DNA of 36,924 bases from a virus. The notes below the pieces were generated by a model. It worked only from the letters and a program-made list of their open reading frames with translations, had not been told where the DNA came from and ran no database searches. The stretch covers positions 1-36,924 of IMG/VR virus record IMGVR_UViG_3300021375_000081. One strand, 5' to 3'. Made by a program: the position numbers and the translations under genes. How positions within the stretch are numbered: the first letter of the stretch is position 1; each line of letters begins with the position of its first letter. This document shows positions 23,078 to 31,632 of the stretch, piece by piece.

Positions 23078-24235
23078 ATGAAATTTTTGAATTACCTAGC
23101 CCTTATTACGTCCATTGGAATTGCAACTATAGCTGCATATTTCAGTGTTCTTGGGCTTGCAACTATATTCAGTGGTGCATTCTTAGGTATTGTTATAATG
23201 GCAGGTGCATTAGAATTTGGTAAGATTGTCAGTGCAGCTTACTTACACATGTTTTGGGATAAGTTAAATTACTTTAAGTATTACTTGGTGGTCAGTGTTA
23301 TAGTGTTAATGTTGATTACGTCATTAGGAATCTTTGGATATCTTGCAAAGGCAAGTTCGGATACGTCTTTTGCAACTGAATTTGCACGACAAGAAATCAG
23401 TCAAATAGACGGGAAGATTGGTAGAGAACAAAACAGAATCAAGTTATTAGAAGAACGAATCAGTGGATTAAACTCGGGTGGATTAGACGTGTCAGATTCA
23501 GTCAATGCACAAATAGAGATTAGAGATGGTGCATGGGATAGAGTTCAAGGGGATATAGACTTTGCACAAGGTCAAATTGATAATTTGAGGTCTGAATTGA
23601 CTGCATTGGACACTTCGGTATCAGAACTCAGAAACAGGGGTGTAGAGACGATTACAGTGGACGAGGGGGTGTTTAATGACGAGGTTAGAGTCATTGATTA
23701 TGTTGCACAAGCAGAGGAATTATACCAAACTCAACAACCACAAAGAGAACAAATCCGTGCAGATATCAAAGACCAACAGAACAATATAGACAAGTATAGA
23801 GACCAAGCACAGAACACTATAGACACTTCAAATGCAGAAATCAGTAGACTCCAAACTCTATCAAACGGAAATGCAGATGAAAAAATAGAGAATATTGAAG
23901 AATACAATAGACAGATTGACACTATCTATGATACAATACAGGTGTTGAGAGAGGAAAAATTCCCCTTTGAACAGGAAATACTCGGTTTTGAACGAGAAGT
24001 AGGGCCGATACAGTATATTGCAGAGGTCATATATGGACAGGAAGAGTCTGTCAAGTATCTTGACAATGCAATTAGATGGGTGATTTTTGCACTTATCTTT
24101 GTGTTTGACCCACTTGCAGTGTTATTATTGATTACAAGTATTGCACTTATATCAAATCCAAGTGGAAAAAAACCAAGAGTTTTGTCTGTTTTAGATAGAC
24201 CAACTGTTATAAGAGTTCCAAAAAAACCTAAATAA
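23078..24235 (+). CDS. Membrane protein with periplasmic-type coiled coil
   Basis: 385 residues. Three N-terminal membrane segments (about 5-28, 31-52, 66-90) and one near 333-357 flank a long coiled coil (about 100-310; RQEISQIDGKIGREQNRIKL, NIEEYNRQIDTIYDTIQVLR). A Lys-rich tail follows. The design, a membrane anchor holding a long charged coil, is seen in a family of T4-like marine phage proteins without known function. It might work at the host envelope during takeover, superinfection exclusion or lysis. The start is four bases after the preceding stop. Confidence 0.6.
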   Translation: MKFLNYLALITSIGIATIAAYFSVLGLATIFSGAFLGIVIMAGALEFGKIVSAAYLHMFWDKLNYFKYYLVVSVIVLMLITSLGIFGYLAKASSDTSFATEFARQEISQIDGKIGREQNRIKLLEERISGLNSGGLDVSDSVNAQIEIRDGAWDRVQGDIDFAQGQIDNLRSELTALDTSVSELRNRGVETITVDEGVFNDEVRVIDYVAQAEELYQTQQPQREQIRADIKDQQNNIDKYRDQAQNTIDTSNAEISRLQTLSNGNADEKIENIEEYNRQIDTIYDTIQVLREEKFPFEQEILGFEREVGPIQYIAEVIYGQEESVKYLDNAIRWVIFALIFVFDPLAVLLLITSIALISNPSGKKPRVLSVLDRPTVIRVPKKPK

Positions 24236-24260
24236 AAAGTTAATTAACGGAGAACAAACA

Positions 24261-24443
24261 ATGCCAGATAACATGACACATGCGGAAGCTAAAGCCTATG
24301 TCGCAGCAAATCCACCAGTCCTTGTATTAGACGGACTAGAGGGAGAAGCCGCTACACTTGCACAAGCATCATACGACGCTTCAATGGTAAAACATAATGA
24401 AGAATTAGTGAGACTTCAAGCTTTAATAGACGCAGAAGAATAG
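24261..24443 (+). CDS. Small hypothetical protein
   Basis: 60 residues with a good GGAG. It begins MPDNMTHAEAKAYVAANPP and ends in an amphipathic helix (MVKHNEELVRLQALIDAEE). No family recognised. It lies alone between the membrane protein and the primase promoter. Confidence 0.6.
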   Translation: MPDNMTHAEAKAYVAANPPVLVLDGLEGEAATLAQASYDASMVKHNEELVRLQALIDAEE

Positions 24444-24454
24444 TAAAAAACCAC

Positions 24455-24483
24455 TAGTATTTTCTCTCCAATTATAGTATAAT
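24455..24483 (+). promoter_or_regulatory. Promoter for primase
   Basis: A weak -35 (TAGTAT, 24455-24460) and a perfect TATAAT (24478-24483) at 17 bp, with an AAAAAACCAC box upstream resembling the CCCCC boxes elsewhere. The predicted start is 24490, exactly the A of the primase ATG. AATTATA (24470-24476) and TATAATT (24478-24484) form a palindrome around the -10 box. Confidence 0.6.
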
Positions 24484-24489
24484 TAATGT

Positions 24490-25518
24490 ATGCTATGGTT
24501 AGAGAGAAAATATCTTTCCCGTATTGTTTCACTCGTTGAACAGGGAAAATGGAAAAACGACAACACACTGAACCATCGGTGTCCGTATTGTGGTGATTCC
24601 CAAAAGAATCAATTTAAATCACGTGGTTTTCACTTCACAATAGGTCAATCATTCGTCTACAAATGTCATAATTGTGGACACTCAACTTCCAGTGTAAACT
24701 TTCTTAAAGACCATTTCCCTATTATTCATAAAGAATATCTCAAGGAGTGGTTAACAGAGACAGGCAGAAAACCTAAAAAAGCACAGAAAATGTTAAGTGC
24801 AAATAAGTTTAAGTTTGTTCCTAATAAAGAAGAATTAGATATGAAAAAAATAGATTTGAGTGCAGTAGCCTTTAAGGTATCAGACAAGGTAGTTGCACAA
24901 GAATTTGTTAACTCGAGACAGATTCCCAAAGAACGACAAGAAGAACTTTGGTTTGTCCCCGTTGCACAATCTCTAAATCTCTTATCACATAAGTATAGAG
25001 ATAGAGTTCTTGGAAATGACCCAAGAGTAATATTACCATTCGAAGATGAGAATGGGGAATTAGTTGGTATCACTGGTCGTGCAATAAACGACTCACCTCT
25101 TAGATACTTAACCATGAGATTCCTAGATGACGTTCCACTCATCTATAACATAAAAAATGTGGACAAAACTAAAACTATCTATGTGACTGAGGGGCCGATA
25201 GACAGTTTATTCCTACCTAACAGTATAGCAGTCGGTGGTAGTGATTTCAAAAAAATAGATGACTCGTTAAAGGAAAATGCAATAATCATTTATGACAATG
25301 AACCACGAAATACAGAAATAATCAAAAAGATAAATGAGGTCATAGACCTCGGATATAATGTTTGTATATGGAATGAAAGAAAAGTGAGTGAATTTAAAGA
25401 TATTAATGATATGATTATGGGTGGACTAAGTCAAGAAGAGATTGTTGAAATTATAAATTCTAATACTTATAGTGGACTCTCAGCAAAAACAAAATTACAG
25501 GAGTATAAGAAGATATGA
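24490..25518 (+). CDS. 61: DNA primase (T4 gp61)
   Basis: Makes the RNA primers for lagging-strand synthesis with gp41. 342 residues, exactly the length of T4 gp61. The N-terminal zinc site is CPYCGDS...CHNCGH. The Toprim domain has IYVTEGPIDSLFLPNSIAVG and IIIYDNEP (catalytic Glu, and Asp-x-Glu in place of Asp-x-Asp). The mRNA is predicted to be leaderless. The nrdA gene overlaps the end by 4 bases (ATGA). It is a long way from gp41 (9036), although the two act as one complex. Confidence 0.96.
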   Translation: MLWLERKYLSRIVSLVEQGKWKNDNTLNHRCPYCGDSQKNQFKSRGFHFTIGQSFVYKCHNCGHSTSSVNFLKDHFPIIHKEYLKEWLTETGRKPKKAQKMLSANKFKFVPNKEELDMKKIDLSAVAFKVSDKVVAQEFVNSRQIPKERQEELWFVPVAQSLNLLSHKYRDRVLGNDPRVILPFEDENGELVGITGRAINDSPLRYLTMRFLDDVPLIYNIKNVDKTKTIYVTEGPIDSLFLPNSIAVGGSDFKKIDDSLKENAIIIYDNEPRNTEIIKKINEVIDLGYNVCIWNERKVSEFKDINDMIMGGLSQEEIVEIINSNTYSGLSAKTKLQEYKKI

Positions 25519-27809
25519 ATTCAGAAATTAGAGTTTTAAAATCAGACGGGTCAAAGGTAGAAATCAATTTAGATAAAATCCACAAAATGGTTCATAAAGC
25601 ATGTAAGAAAATTACAGGTGTATCAGAATCATTAGTGCAGATGAATAGTGGATTACAATTCTATGACGGAATCACAACAAAGGACATACAAAAGATTTTA
25701 GTTAAATCTGCAAGTGATTTGATATCATTAGATAATCCTAATTACCAATTTGTAGCTGCAAGACTATTATTATTTGGAATTCAGAAACAAGTATTCAACA
25801 CCAAATGGAAAGACTCAGAAATCTATCCACCACTCAAAGACATTATTCAACGAAACATTGACATAGGAGTATATGACAATGACATTTTAAAATGGTATAA
25901 AGAAGAAGAGTTAGACCAACTAGACAAGTATATAAAACACTCTAGAGACCTTACCTTCACCTATGCTGGATTACAACAAATAGTAGACAAATATCTAGTG
26001 CAAGACAGGTCAAGTGGAGTTGTATACGAAACACCACAATTCATGTATATGTTGATTGCTATGACTTTATTTAAAAAGTATAGTGGTGAACTAGGAGACA
26101 AATTAGAATATGTCAAAAAATACTACGACGCGATTTCGCAATTCAAAATCAATATCCCAACACCCATCATGGCAGGAGTTAGAACTCCTTTACGACAATT
26201 TGCATCGTGTGTGCTTGTCGACACAGACGACACTCTCGACAGTATCTTCTCGTCTGATACAGCCATTGGAAAATATGTTGCACAAAGAGCTGGTATCGGA
26301 ATTAACGCAGGAAGAATACGAGGACTTGGTTCAAGAATTAGAGGAGGTGAAGTCCAACATACTGGAGTCATACCTTTCCTTAAGAAGTTTGAGTCAACTG
26401 TTAGATGTTGCACCCAAAACGGAGTTAGAGGAGGAAGTGCAACAGTTCACTTCCCAATATGGCACCAAGAAATCGAAGACATTCTTGTCCTCAAAAATAA
26501 CAAAGGCACGGAAGATAACAGAGTTAGGAAATTAGACTACTCCATTCAGTTATCAGAACTATTTTATAAAAGGTTCCTTGCAAATGAAGAGATTACATTG
26601 TTCAGTCCACATGAAGTGGAAGGACTATATGAAGCTTTTGGAACAGAAGAATTTGACGAACTCTATGAGAAGTATGAACGTGCAACTTCTATACCTAAAA
26701 CTAAAATAGGTGCAAGAGAATTATTTTCTAGTCTTTTAAAAGAACGTGCAGAGACAGGAAGAATCTATATTATGAATATTGACCATTGTAATACTCATAG
26801 TTCATTCTTAGATAAAGTGAACATGAGTAATCTATGTCAAGAAATAACACTACCAACAGACCCAATTCAACATATAGACGGGAATGGGGAAATTGCACTT
26901 TGTATTTTAAGTGCAATCAATATAGGTATTGTAAAAGAAGAGGAGTTGGAATCTCTTTGTGATTTATCAGTGAGAGGACTTGAAGAACTGATAGATTTCC
27001 AAGAGTATCCAGTAAAAGCTGCAGAAATGTCAACCATTGCAAGAAGAAGTTTAGGTATAGGTTATATCGGACTTGCACATTTTCTTGCAAAGAACAAAGT
27101 TAAATATGGAGACAAAGAAGCATTACAACTGGTTCATGACCTTACTGAGAGGTTCCAATATTTCCTTCTTAAATCTTCTAATAATCTTGCACGTATCAAT
27201 GGAAATTGTATTGACTTCGACAGAACAAAATATGCAGAAGGACAATTACCAATTGACCACTACAAGAAAGAAGTAGACGAATTAGTAAAACCAGTTTATA
27301 AAATGGATTGGGAACAACTAAGAAAAGATATCAGAATACATGGTTTAAGACACTCCACATTGACTGCACAAATGCCCTCTGAGAGTTCCTCAGTCGTCTC
27401 TAATGCAACGAATGGAGTAGAACCACCAAGAGACTACCTTAGTGTCAAGAAGAGTAAAAAAGGAACACTTAAACAGGTAGTTCCACAATACTCTATGTTG
27501 AAGAGTGCATACACCTTGTTATGGGACATGCCAGACAACACTGGTTATATCAATATAATTGCAGTTATGCAGAAGTTTTTTGACCAAGGTATCAGTGGAA
27601 ACTGGTCTTATAATCCCGAGAACTATGAGAACGGAGAAGTTCCAGTGTCAGTAATGGCAAGAGACATGTTGACAACATATAAATACGGGTGGAAAACAAG
27701 TTATTACCAAAATACCATGGACGGAAAAAAAGAGGACGTGGTAGAAGATACCCCACTTGCAATAAGTGAAGACGAAGGAGACGAAGATTGTGAAGCATGT
27801 GCCATTTGA
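25515..27809 (+). CDS. nrdA: Ribonucleotide reductase alpha subunit, class Ia
   Basis: Reduces ribonucleotides to deoxyribonucleotides together with NrdB. 764 residues. The N-terminal ATP-cone (EIRVLKSDGSKVEINLDKIH) is present. The catalytic residues are visible: ASCVLVD (Cys of the redox pair), MSNLCQEI (Asn, radical Cys, Glu), GEIALCILSAIN (second redox Cys), and TSYYQNT (radical-relay Tyr pair). The C-terminal DEDCEACAI carries the CxxC that glutaredoxin regenerates. The gene is intact. It overlaps the primase end and the oxygenase start. Confidence 0.98.
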   Translation: MNSEIRVLKSDGSKVEINLDKIHKMVHKACKKITGVSESLVQMNSGLQFYDGITTKDIQKILVKSASDLISLDNPNYQFVAARLLLFGIQKQVFNTKWKDSEIYPPLKDIIQRNIDIGVYDNDILKWYKEEELDQLDKYIKHSRDLTFTYAGLQQIVDKYLVQDRSSGVVYETPQFMYMLIAMTLFKKYSGELGDKLEYVKKYYDAISQFKINIPTPIMAGVRTPLRQFASCVLVDTDDTLDSIFSSDTAIGKYVAQRAGIGINAGRIRGLGSRIRGGEVQHTGVIPFLKKFESTVRCCTQNGVRGGSATVHFPIWHQEIEDILVLKNNKGTEDNRVRKLDYSIQLSELFYKRFLANEEITLFSPHEVEGLYEAFGTEEFDELYEKYERATSIPKTKIGARELFSSLLKERAETGRIYIMNIDHCNTHSSFLDKVNMSNLCQEITLPTDPIQHIDGNGEIALCILSAINIGIVKEEELESLCDLSVRGLEELIDFQEYPVKAAEMSTIARRSLGIGYIGLAHFLAKNKVKYGDKEALQLVHDLTERFQYFLLKSSNNLARINGNCIDFDRTKYAEGQLPIDHYKKEVDELVKPVYKMDWEQLRKDIRIHGLRHSTLTAQMPSESSSVVSNATNGVEPPRDYLSVKKSKKGTLKQVVPQYSMLKSAYTLLWDMPDNTGYINIIAVMQKFFDQGISGNWSYNPENYENGEVPVSVMARDMLTTYKYGWKTSYYQNTMDGKKEDVVEDTPLAISEDEGDEDCEACAI

Positions 27810-28794
27810 AGATAGAACTGTAGAATTAACAAAGAACGTTAAAACTCCACAAGGAAAGAATAAAAAATTACCATTTAAAACTAATCAAATCACTGCAGAT
27901 TTTATTAATAATAGATACGTAGTTCTTAGGGATTTTGTTCCTAAAGAAATGATTACGTTTGCAATGGATTGTTGGAAAACAGTTGAACACAATCCCGAGT
28001 GGCATGGTGCATTTTGTAAACGTGAAGACGATATCATTTTCCAATCTCCTAAAAACTCATTGGGTAAATCAGAAAGTATCTATTGTTCACCATGGGGTGT
28101 TGCAATGAATAGATTTCTAAGAGATAAATTAAGAAGTGTATTGGACATTGATTTGGGTGAAACATATTCATTCACTAGAAAATACGACAGAGGTGCATAT
28201 CTAGCTGCACATAGAGATAGACCTGCGTGTGAAATATCAACAACACTATGTTTAGATTATAAAACAGACGATGGTAGACCATGGAGAATTTGGGTTGATA
28301 ATTCTAGAAACTGGGTCGATAGTGATGATGGTGGTGAAACAGGTATACAAAGACAACTTCAATTATTACCAAACAGAAAGAGAACTTCAACACCAATAGA
28401 TTTAGAAGTTGGAGACGTATTATTATACCAAGGGCCTAATGCAGTTCACTTTAGAGACTATTTGTTAGGAGATTATAGTTATCATATATTTTCCCATTTC
28501 TATAATAAAGAAGGGAAGATAAGAAGTCACCCACTCGGAACTTGGCAAGGTATTGATAACAATTTAAAACAAGTTGAAACAAGAGACACAAATGACTTAA
28601 CATTCAGGCCAGGAACTGCTTTAGAACACCCTTGTGTCCTTGAACATGATGGAAAACTAAGTAGATATCACATGCAAAACGATAGACCAAAAGAATTGGA
28701 AGATGCATATCACAATTTTATTGATTCATATGAATCAGAACAGTTTGGACTGAGAAGTGAATATGCAAATAACTATGGATTAGAAGACGAATGA
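27790..28794 (+). CDS. 2OG-Fe(II) oxygenase (between nrdA and nrdB)
   Basis: 334 residues from GTG 27790, with AAGGAG at 27775-27780. It overlaps nrdA by 20 bases; GTG 27799 is an alternative. Iron ligands are HRD in YLAAHRDRP and a distal His in PNAVHFRD, with YSYHIFSHF after. SWs such as VGDVLLYQGPN are typical of prolyl-4-hydroxylase-like enzymes. The family couples 2-oxoglutarate decarboxylation to hydroxylation of a protein, nucleic acid or small molecule; the substrate is unknown. Its insertion between nrdA and nrdB is notable and tightly coupled (4-base overlap with nrdB). Confidence 0.82.
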   Translation: MKHVPFEDRTVELTKNVKTPQGKNKKLPFKTNQITADFINNRYVVLRDFVPKEMITFAMDCWKTVEHNPEWHGAFCKREDDIIFQSPKNSLGKSESIYCSPWGVAMNRFLRDKLRSVLDIDLGETYSFTRKYDRGAYLAAHRDRPACEISTTLCLDYKTDDGRPWRIWVDNSRNWVDSDDGGETGIQRQLQLLPNRKRTSTPIDLEVGDVLLYQGPNAVHFRDYLLGDYSYHIFSHFYNKEGKIRSHPLGTWQGIDNNLKQVETRDTNDLTFRPGTALEHPCVLEHDGKLSRYHMQNDRPKELEDAYHNFIDSYESEQFGLRSEYANNYGLEDE

Positions 28795-29888
28795 CAGTAT
28801 TTAATAAAAACAAAGTAGACTTCACAAAGAATAAGATATTCTTTGGAGAGGGATTGAACACTCAAAGATTTGATGAGTTCAAATATCCAATATTTGATAA
28901 ACTCACTCAAAAACAATTGAGTTTCTTTTGGAGACCCGAAGAGGTATCCTTACAGAAAGATAGAAGTGATTATCAGAATCTATCTGATGCACAAAAACAC
29001 ATATTCACCTCTAACTTGAGGTATCAAACTTTACTCGACTCGGTTCAAGGTAGAGCTCCGTCCATAGCATTTTTACCATTCGTGAGTCTGCCTGAACTCG
29101 AGTCTTGTATTATCACTTGGGACTTTATGGAGACAATCCATAGTAGAAGTTATACACATATCATTAAGAACATTTATGCAAATCCTAGTGATATCTTTGA
29201 CACTATACTTGACGAAGAAGCAATTGTAAAACGTGCAGAAATGGTCACAGAGAAGTATGACGAGTTTATTGCACTTGGTCGTAGAAGATTACTTGGATTA
29301 AAAGTAGAGGATTATGACCTTTATAAAGCATTATATCTTGCACTTATATCAGTTAACATCTTAGAAGGAATTAGATTCTTTGTATCCTTTGCATGTTCAT
29401 TTGCATTCGGAGAGTTAAAACAAATGGAAGGAAGTGCAAAAATCATATCTCTGATTGCAAGAGACGAATCACAACACCTTGCAATATCACAACACATACT
29501 CAAAGCTTATAAGAATCAAGAGAATGATAAGTTAATGAATAAAGTAATGAAAGATTGTGAATCAGAAGTGTATGAGTTATATGAAGATGCAGTTAAACAA
29601 GAGAAAGATTGGGCAGAGTTTCTATTTAAAGACGGGTCAATGATTGGTCTATCAGTTCCTTTACTGGGTCAATACGTAGAGTTCACTGCAAACAAAAGAT
29701 TACGTGCAATAGGACTCAATCCTATCTATGATATCCCTTCAACAAACAATCCTTTACCATGGACACAACATTGGTTCAACAGTAGAGGACTTCAGAATGC
29801 ACCACAAGAGACAGAGATTGAATCCTATCTCATTGGTGGTATTAAACAAGACGTATCAGACGATACATTTGAGGACTTTAAACTATAA
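28791..29888 (+). CDS. nrdB: Ribonucleotide reductase beta subunit, class Ia
   Basis: Houses the diiron-tyrosyl radical used by NrdA. 365 residues. Iron ligands and radical residues are recognisable: TLLDSVQGR (Asp), FMETIHSRSYTHI (Glu, His and the radical Tyr), and LIARDESQHLAISQHI (Glu and His). The N-terminal WRPEEVSLQKDR is typical. The gene is complete. It overlaps the preceding oxygenase and the following small membrane protein by 1-4 bases, so it is in one operon. Confidence 0.98.
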   Translation: MTVFNKNKVDFTKNKIFFGEGLNTQRFDEFKYPIFDKLTQKQLSFFWRPEEVSLQKDRSDYQNLSDAQKHIFTSNLRYQTLLDSVQGRAPSIAFLPFVSLPELESCIITWDFMETIHSRSYTHIIKNIYANPSDIFDTILDEEAIVKRAEMVTEKYDEFIALGRRRLLGLKVEDYDLYKALYLALISVNILEGIRFFVSFACSFAFGELKQMEGSAKIISLIARDESQHLAISQHILKAYKNQENDKLMNKVMKDCESEVYELYEDAVKQEKDWAEFLFKDGSMIGLSVPLLGQYVEFTANKRLRAIGLNPIYDIPSTNNPLPWTQHWFNSRGLQNAPQETEIESYLIGGIKQDVSDDTFEDFKL

Positions 29889-30055
29889 TGGACGGAATAT
29901 TATTAATAGCAATTATTTGGTTGGCACTAGTGTCATTGATAACCTTTTTCTTCTTTGACGAGGGAACCAAAGGTGTAAAGAAAGACCCCTATTATGGTCG
30001 TAAGACTGGAACAATATATACTGCAAAGAAAGAAAGAGAGGAATACTTATTATGA
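29888..30055 (+). CDS. Small membrane protein
   Basis: 55 residues, starting on the last base of the nrdB stop (TAATG) and ending in an ATGA overlap with the glutaredoxin. One strongly hydrophobic segment (about 3-24, GILLIAIIWLALVSLITFFF) is followed by a charged tail (DPYYGRKTGTIYTAKKERE). Function unknown. Confidence 0.65.
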   Translation: MDGILLIAIIWLALVSLITFFFFDEGTKGVKKDPYYGRKTGTIYTAKKEREEYLL

Positions 30056-30270
30056 TTGAAATATTTGGAAAAACACAATGTCCATTTTGTGATAAAGCAA
30101 AGTCACTATGTGAACAAAAAGGATTAGAATACACTTACAAACAATTGGGAACAGACTTCACAAGAGAAGAACTCTTTGAAGAGTTCCCAACTGCACGAAC
30201 ATTTCCACAAATCAGAGTTGATGGAAATGCAATAGGTGGTTATGACCAACTTGCAGAACACTTGAAATAG
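30052..30270 (+). CDS. grx: Glutaredoxin
   Basis: A small thiol-disulfide carrier of 72 residues. The active site is CPFC (GKTQCPFCDKAKSLC), with the conserved TFPQIRVDGNAIGGYDQL (cis-Pro and GG motif). It most likely re-reduces NrdA's C-terminal CxxC, being directly in the nrd operon, and could also serve the peroxiredoxin at 1230. Coupled to neighbours by ATGA and TAGTG overlaps. Confidence 0.95.
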   Translation: MIEIFGKTQCPFCDKAKSLCEQKGLEYTYKQLGTDFTREELFEEFPTARTFPQIRVDGNAIGGYDQLAEHLK

Positions 30271-30536
30271 TGAAAAAGTTCCAACTATATCTGAATGCAC
30301 CTCAGAGACAGACAGTGCAAGATAGAAGATGGAATCACCTATTTAATAATATTGATAGAATGTATCAAGAAGTTAGAGTTTTTGTGGCTGGGTTAGATTT
30401 CTATGAACCCGAGAAAAAATACCCTCTTCCCTATGCAACATTAGACGGAAAGAAAAAGAGTTATGCAAATTTGTATAAAAAGATAATGATTGATACAGGT
30501 AAAATAGAAGACGGATATATTCCCGAGGAGGAATAA
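30270..30536 (+). CDS. Conserved hypothetical phage protein
   Basis: 88 residues from a GTG that shares its first base with the glutaredoxin stop codon. It has VQDRRWNHLFNNIDRMYQEV and DFYEPEKKYPLPYATLDGKK, and ends in KIEDGYIPEEE. I do not recognise the family. It belongs to the tail end of the nrd operon. Confidence 0.6.
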   Translation: MKKFQLYLNAPQRQTVQDRRWNHLFNNIDRMYQEVRVFVAGLDFYEPEKKYPLPYATLDGKKKSYANLYKKIMIDTGKIEDGYIPEEE

Positions 30537-30697
30537 TGAATTACGAACAAGGATTTAGGATTTATTGTCCTAGTTGCAAATCAGAGTGTGATATATTTCA
30601 TTCAATGGAATCACACCAATACGAGATAGACCACTGTCCATTTTGTGGTCATGAAATAGACGAAGACACTAGAGAAGAGATACAAGACGAAGAATAA
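30536..30697 (+). CDS. Small zinc-ribbon protein
   Basis: 53 residues. Two CxxC pairs (CPSC at 11-14 and CPFC at 34-37) form a classic zinc ribbon; the rest is acidic. A strong ribosome binding site (GAGGAGG) lies in the previous gene and the ATG overlaps its stop. The next gene starts on its last base. Such ribbons occur in transcription and replication accessory proteins. No further assignment. Confidence 0.7.
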   Translation: MNYEQGFRIYCPSCKSECDIFHSMESHQYEIDHCPFCGHEIDEDTREEIQDEE

Positions 30698-31008
30698 TGG
30701 AAATTTACTGCAAAGACAAGAAAATGTTGAGTAAATCTATGAGTCTCGCAGAACAATTAAATATTGCAGATGAACAGGGTGTCACTGTCTATATCAAACG
30801 ACTACCACCCTCTTTCAAACAAAAAGGAATCATAGAATTTCCACGACAATTCAAAGATGAGACACATATTGATATCTATATCAAATATGACTCAGAAAGA
30901 TATGTGACACTTGCACACGAAATGGTGCATTTACGACAAGTTATTACAGATGGTGTCGTAGACGAAAACGAAGCATATACACTCGAAAAAACCCTAAAAA
31001 TAGACTAA
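30697..31008 (+). CDS. Small metalloprotease-like protein (HExxH)
   Basis: 103 residues. VTLAHEMVHLRQVI carries the HExxH zinc motif, and VVDENEAYTLEKTL supplies a downstream Glu, so the arrangement fits a minimal gluzincin-like peptidase. Similar short proteins occur in T4-like marine phages with no proven activity. No signal peptide. It ends the nrd cluster, just ahead of the tandem promoters. Confidence 0.68.
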   Translation: MEIYCKDKKMLSKSMSLAEQLNIADEQGVTVYIKRLPPSFKQKGIIEFPRQFKDETHIDIYIKYDSERYVTLAHEMVHLRQVITDGVVDENEAYTLEKTLKID

Positions 31009-31015
31009 ACAAAGC

Positions 31016-31045
31016 TTGACAATAGGTGTCATTTTTTGTTATACT
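31016..31045 (+). promoter_or_regulatory. Sigma70-like promoter, first of a tandem pair
   Basis: TTGACA (31016-31021), 18 bp, TATACT (31040-31045). The -35 forms the left arm of a small hairpin (TGACA 31017-31021 / TGTCA 31027-31031) followed by TTTTTT. The same design is repeated 76 bp downstream. Confidence 0.65.
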
Positions 31046-31054
31046 ATGTCTATA

Positions 31055-31123
31055 ATGAGAAAACAAAAGATTAAGGAGAATACGATAAAGCTTGACAATG
31101 GGGTCAACTTTTTGGTATACTAA
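31055..31123 (+). CDS. Possible 22-codon leader peptide
   Basis: An ATG 3 bases after the predicted start of the first tandem promoter opens a 22-residue frame (MRKQKIKENTIKLDNGVNFL...) that runs through the second promoter and stops at 31121-31123. It has no ribosome binding site. It may be a leader peptide or chance. AAGGAG at 31073-31078 inside it has no start codon after it. Confidence 0.2.
   Translation: MRKQKIKENTIKLDNGVNFLVY
31092..31121 (+). promoter_or_regulatory. Sigma70-like promoter for the deoxyribonucleotidase gene
   Basis: TTGACA (31092-31097), 18 bp, TATACT (31116-31121), nearly identical to the promoter 76 bp upstream. The predicted start 31128 is the A of the next ATG. A small hairpin (TTGAC 31092-31096 / GTCAA 31103-31107) with TTTTT after it overlaps the -35. 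Confidence 0.7.
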
Positions 31124-31127
31124 CAGT

Positions 31128-31631
31128 ATGGAAAATAAAGTAATAAAAAGAATCTTCGTTGATATGGACGGAGTATTAGCAGATTTCAACACTGGTGTTG
31201 AAAACCTAACAGGGAGAGAATTCCCTAACACTGACGCTGGTCACAATGACTATGACGAAAGAAAAGAAGAGTTAACCAACAAGAGATTATTCAGAAATCT
31301 TCCACCTATGGAAGATATGTATGACTTGGTTGCATATATCAGACACACTGGACTTCCTTGGGAAATCCTAACTGCTGCTGGTGTTATCAACAGAGAGTTA
31401 GTAGTGTTTGACAAAAACGAGTGGATTAGAGAATATGTCAGTCCAAGTGTTGTTGTCACTTGCACCATGACTGGTAGTCAAAAAGGTATGTTTGCAATCA
31501 AAGGAAGTGTCCTTATTGACGACAGAAAGAAGAACCTTGAAGCATGGGAAAAACATGGTGGAATTGGTATCCTTCACACTAGTGCAGAAGACACAATCAA
31601 CCAATTAAAAGAACTTAGAAAAGGAGAATAG
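31128..31631 (+). CDS. 5'(3')-deoxyribonucleotidase (HAD superfamily)
   Basis: Removes phosphate from deoxynucleoside monophosphates. 167 residues from ATG 31128, which coincides with the predicted transcription start; the open frame upstream is promoter sequence. HAD motifs: FVDMDGVLADF (nucleophile and acid Asp), ILTAAG (motif II), GSQKGMFA (Lys) and LIDDRKKNLEAW (metal Asp pair). This is the NT5C-like family common in phages. It might balance dNTP pools from host DNA breakdown or produce nucleosides. A strong GGAG near its end drives the next gene. Confidence 0.88.
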   Translation: MENKVIKRIFVDMDGVLADFNTGVENLTGREFPNTDAGHNDYDERKEELTNKRLFRNLPPMEDMYDLVAYIRHTGLPWEILTAAGVINRELVVFDKNEWIREYVSPSVVVTCTMTGSQKGMFAIKGSVLIDDRKKNLEAWEKHGGIGILHTSAEDTINQLKELRKGE

Positions 31632-31632
31632 T

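Noticed and set aside
26110-26535. 141-codon + strand frame inside nrdA
   Set aside because: It overlaps a fully conserved part of NrdA (active-site region) and its product looks random, with no promoter or ribosome binding site.
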